NCBI GenBank assembly: GCA_016742255.1
Contig: JACVCB010000014.1
Span: 28,646-92,645, forward strand
Length of the DNA stretch: 64,000 nucleotides
Reading direction: 5' to 3'
DNA from: Leptospira sp.
GTDB taxonomy: Bacteria > Spirochaetota > Leptospiria > Leptospirales > Leptospiraceae
Shown piece after piece: positions 62,349 to 64,000 of the stretch. The position numbers and the translations under genes were made by a program. The notes below the pieces were generated by a model. That model ran no database searches. It was given only the letters and a program-made list of their open reading frames with translations, and was not told the DNA's origin. Positions within the stretch are counted from its first letter, which is position 1; each line of letters opens with the position of its first letter.

Positions 62349-64000
62349 TTATGAACAACCTGTTGTGGATCCACAAGAGATACACTTGAGACAAGCTCCG
62401 TTTCGTACCATTTGGAAGGAACCACATTCGGTACAGGAATCTCCTGTATAACCCTTGGTTCTTGCTTCCGCAATGATCTTCAGTGTTGCCGCAGCGGATT
62501 GTGCTTGGGTTGGTTGTTGTGGAGTTTGGCCTGCCACAGCTACAACTTCAGCTTTGTCTTCGAGAACCGATTTCATAGAAATTGCATTTACTTGTAGCGG
62601 AGTACGAGGACCGCTACTTTCCTGCTTTCCCACAGTATCTCGAGTCGGTTCTGCCTTTCTTCCCACTTCGTCAGTTCTTAAGTCTTCCGGTGATACTTGT
62701 GCCAAGTCGTATCGACCAAGATAAGTGATCGCAAGTTCTCTAAAGATGTAATCGATTACTGAAGTAGACATTTTGATATGAGGGTTACCAGACACCATAC
62801 CGTTTGGTTCAAATTTAAAGAAGGTAAATGCTTCCACAAATTCTTCCAATGGAACGCCATGTTGTAATCCAAGGGAAACCGCAATCGCAAACGCATTCAT
62901 AAGGGAACGGAATGCCGCTCCTTCTTTATGCATATCGATAAAGATCTCACCGAGTTGGCCATCTTCGTATTCTCCTGTTCGGAGGTATACTTTGTGACCA
63001 CCCACCATCGCTTTTTGCGTGTATCCTGCACGTCGGTGTGGAAGTTTCCTTCTTTCCGAGATGTATTTATACACCAATTTTTCTGCCACTTCAGTTACCG
63101 TTTTTGGAGCGGAAGTAGTGTTTAGTTCTTCTTCCTCTTCTCCCACTGCACTTAACAACTGAAATACGGAGTTAAGTGGTTGAGAAAGTTTTGATCCGTC
63201 TCGGTAGAGAGCGTTTGCTTTGATCATCACTTTCCAGGACATGAGGTATGCATTTTTTACATCCTCTATGGTTGCCTCTTCTGGAAGGTTGATCGTTTTG
63301 GATATCGCACCCGAAATGAATGGCTGAGCCGCCGCCATGATTCGGATGTGTGATTGATAAGACAAAAAGCGTTTTCCGTATTTACCACATTTGTTGGCAC
63401 AATCAAAAACAGGAAGATCCTTCTCTTTGATAAAAGGTGCGTTTTCGATGGTCATCGTTCCGCAAACATAATCATTTGCTTGTGCGATTTCATCTGCAGT
63501 AAATCCCAATGTTTCAAGTAAATTGAAACCCATGGAATTGTAAAGGGAAGGGTCAATGCCCAATGTTTTTGCAAGAAAATCTTCACCTAGCGTGAATTTG
63601 TTGAAAGCAAATTGGATATCAAATACAAACGGAAGTTGTTTTTCCAATTTCTCTAACACATCTTCAGTGAATCCTTTTTCTTTCAAACGAGCGGTGTTAA
63701 CACCCGGTGCACCATTGAATGTAGCATGGCCTTTACAGTAGTTCACAATCGCATCTTGTTCTGCTTGGCTATAACCCAATTTTTTCAGTGCTGCAGGCAC
63801 TGATTGGTTGATGATTTTGAAGTAACCACCACCTGCCAATTTTTTGTATTTCACAAGTGCAAAGTCAGGTTCGATTCCAGTTGTATCACAATCCATGACA
63901 AGACCGATGGTTCCTGTTGGAGCAATCACTGTAACTTGTGCATTGCGGTATCCGAATTGTTCTCCGAGTGCCAATGCTCTGTCAGAATCTTCTTTTGCTG
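62349..64000 (-). CDS. nrdJ: Vitamin B12-dependent ribonucleotide reductase, N-terminal part beyond window
   Basis: The frame runs to the window edge; 550 C-terminal residues are visible. [31 protein letters not shown] is the family core, [28 protein letters not shown] continues it, and the terminal TSCPD-type region has a zinc ribbon [22 protein letters not shown]. This is a class II (cobalamin-dependent) reductase that makes dNTPs with or without oxygen. Leptospira can make or take up B12, so dependence is plausible. It converges with gspN. Confidence 0.96.
   Translation of the reverse strand, partial: AKEDSDRALALGEQFGYRNAQVTVIAPTGTIGLVMDCDTTGIEPDFALVKYKKLAGGGYFKIINQSVPAALKKLGYSQAEQDAIVNYCKGHATFNGAPGVNTARLKEKGFTEDVLEKLEKQLPFVFDIQFAFNKFTLGEDFLAKTLGIDPSLYNSMGFNLLETLGFTADEIAQANDYVCGTMTIENAPFIKEKDLPVFDCANKCGKYGKRFLSYQSHIRIMAAAQPFISGAISKTINLPEEATIEDVKNAYLMSWKVMIKANALYRDGSKLSQPLNSVFQLLSAVGEEEEELNTTSAPKTVTEVAEKLVYKYISERRKLPHRRAGYTQKAMVGGHKVYLRTGEYEDGQLGEIFIDMHKEGAAFRSLMNAFAIAVSLGLQHGVPLEEFVEAFTFFKFEPNGMVSGNPHIKMSTSVIDYIFRELAITYLGRYDLAQVSPEDLRTDEVGRKAEPTRDTVGKQESSGPRTPLQVNAISMKSVLEDKAEVVAVAGQTPQQPTQAQSAAATLKIIAEARTKGYTGDSCTECGSFQMVRNGACLKCISCGSTTGCS

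Noticed and set aside
1..64000. Defence island, prophage, transposon or CRISPR array
   Set aside because: No integrase, transposase, phage structural gene, nuclease-toxin pair or regularly spaced direct repeat was found; gene content is core metabolism, envelope, repair and secretion throughout.

Overview
The window reads as ordinary chromosome from a Leptospira-type spirochaete. Supporting signs are a double-membrane gene set (bamA, lptC/A/B, kdsA, heptose genes, a type II secretion system), many short lipoprotein signals, frequent TTG/GTG starts, a coenzyme B12-dependent ribonucleotide reductase, and an SOS-type operator of the form TTTG-N5-CAAA in front of recN, which is the spacing I recall for Leptospira LexA. 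Base composition looks somewhat less AT-rich than in the pathogenic species, so a saprophyte-clade Leptospira is my best guess; I cannot fix the species. Genes are very densely packed, mostly on the + strand, often overlapping by 4 to 50 bases. I see no tRNA, rRNA, CRISPR array, insertion sequence or prophage, and no stretch above 300 bases lacks a gene.

Layout. 1-3.4 kb: end of a phosphoheptose isomerase gene, an ABC ATPase, a membrane FHA protein and a lipoprotein. 3.4-8.6 kb: leuC-leuD, a secreted FKBP isomerase, an aberrant cysteine-synthase-fold protein and a convergent cyclic-nucleotide/patatin protein. 8.6-16.6 kb: recN behind two tandem palindromes, then exbB-exbD-bamA-pcrA. 16.6-23.4 kb: mixed metabolism (CysQ/IMPase, glycosyltransferase, thioredoxin-like lipoprotein, acyl-CoA ligase, Lon-N protein). 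23.4-30.1 kb: envelope block with split heptose kinase/adenylyltransferase, pyrG, kdsA and lptC-lptA-lptB. 30.1-36 kb: regulatory block rpoN-hprK-HPr-NtrY-NtrX directly attached to the Lpt genes. 36-41.4 kb: a UDG-like Fe-S protein, priA, fmt, a PASTA protein and rpe. 41.4-45.2 kb: translation block rpsP-KH-rimM-trmD-rplS-rnhB continuing into FliK-like and FlhB-C-like genes, the order also known in Bacillus. 45.2-50 kb: degenerate HD-GYP protein, YraN, a 66-residue protein with a structured leader, ComM, a lipoprotein and a LysM/M23 peptidase. 50.1-62.1 kb: a complete twelve-gene gspC-to-gspN operon without the prepilin peptidase. 62.3-64 kb: C-terminal part of nrdJ on the minus strand, cut by the window end.

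The most interesting points are: four CAAGG(G)A repeats in a three-hairpin leader resembling CsrA sites (46834-46935); a LexA-like box plus a second equal-architecture palindrome 22 bp upstream at recN; the rpoN-hprK-HPr-NtrY-NtrX cluster in which the NtrX-type regulator lacks GAFTGA; a UDG-fold protein with the Fe-S cysteines kept but catalytic motifs lost; PriA with one of two zinc sites cleanly removed; and an rnhB frame with no ATG/GTG/TTG start whose 5' end lies in the rplS terminator hairpin.
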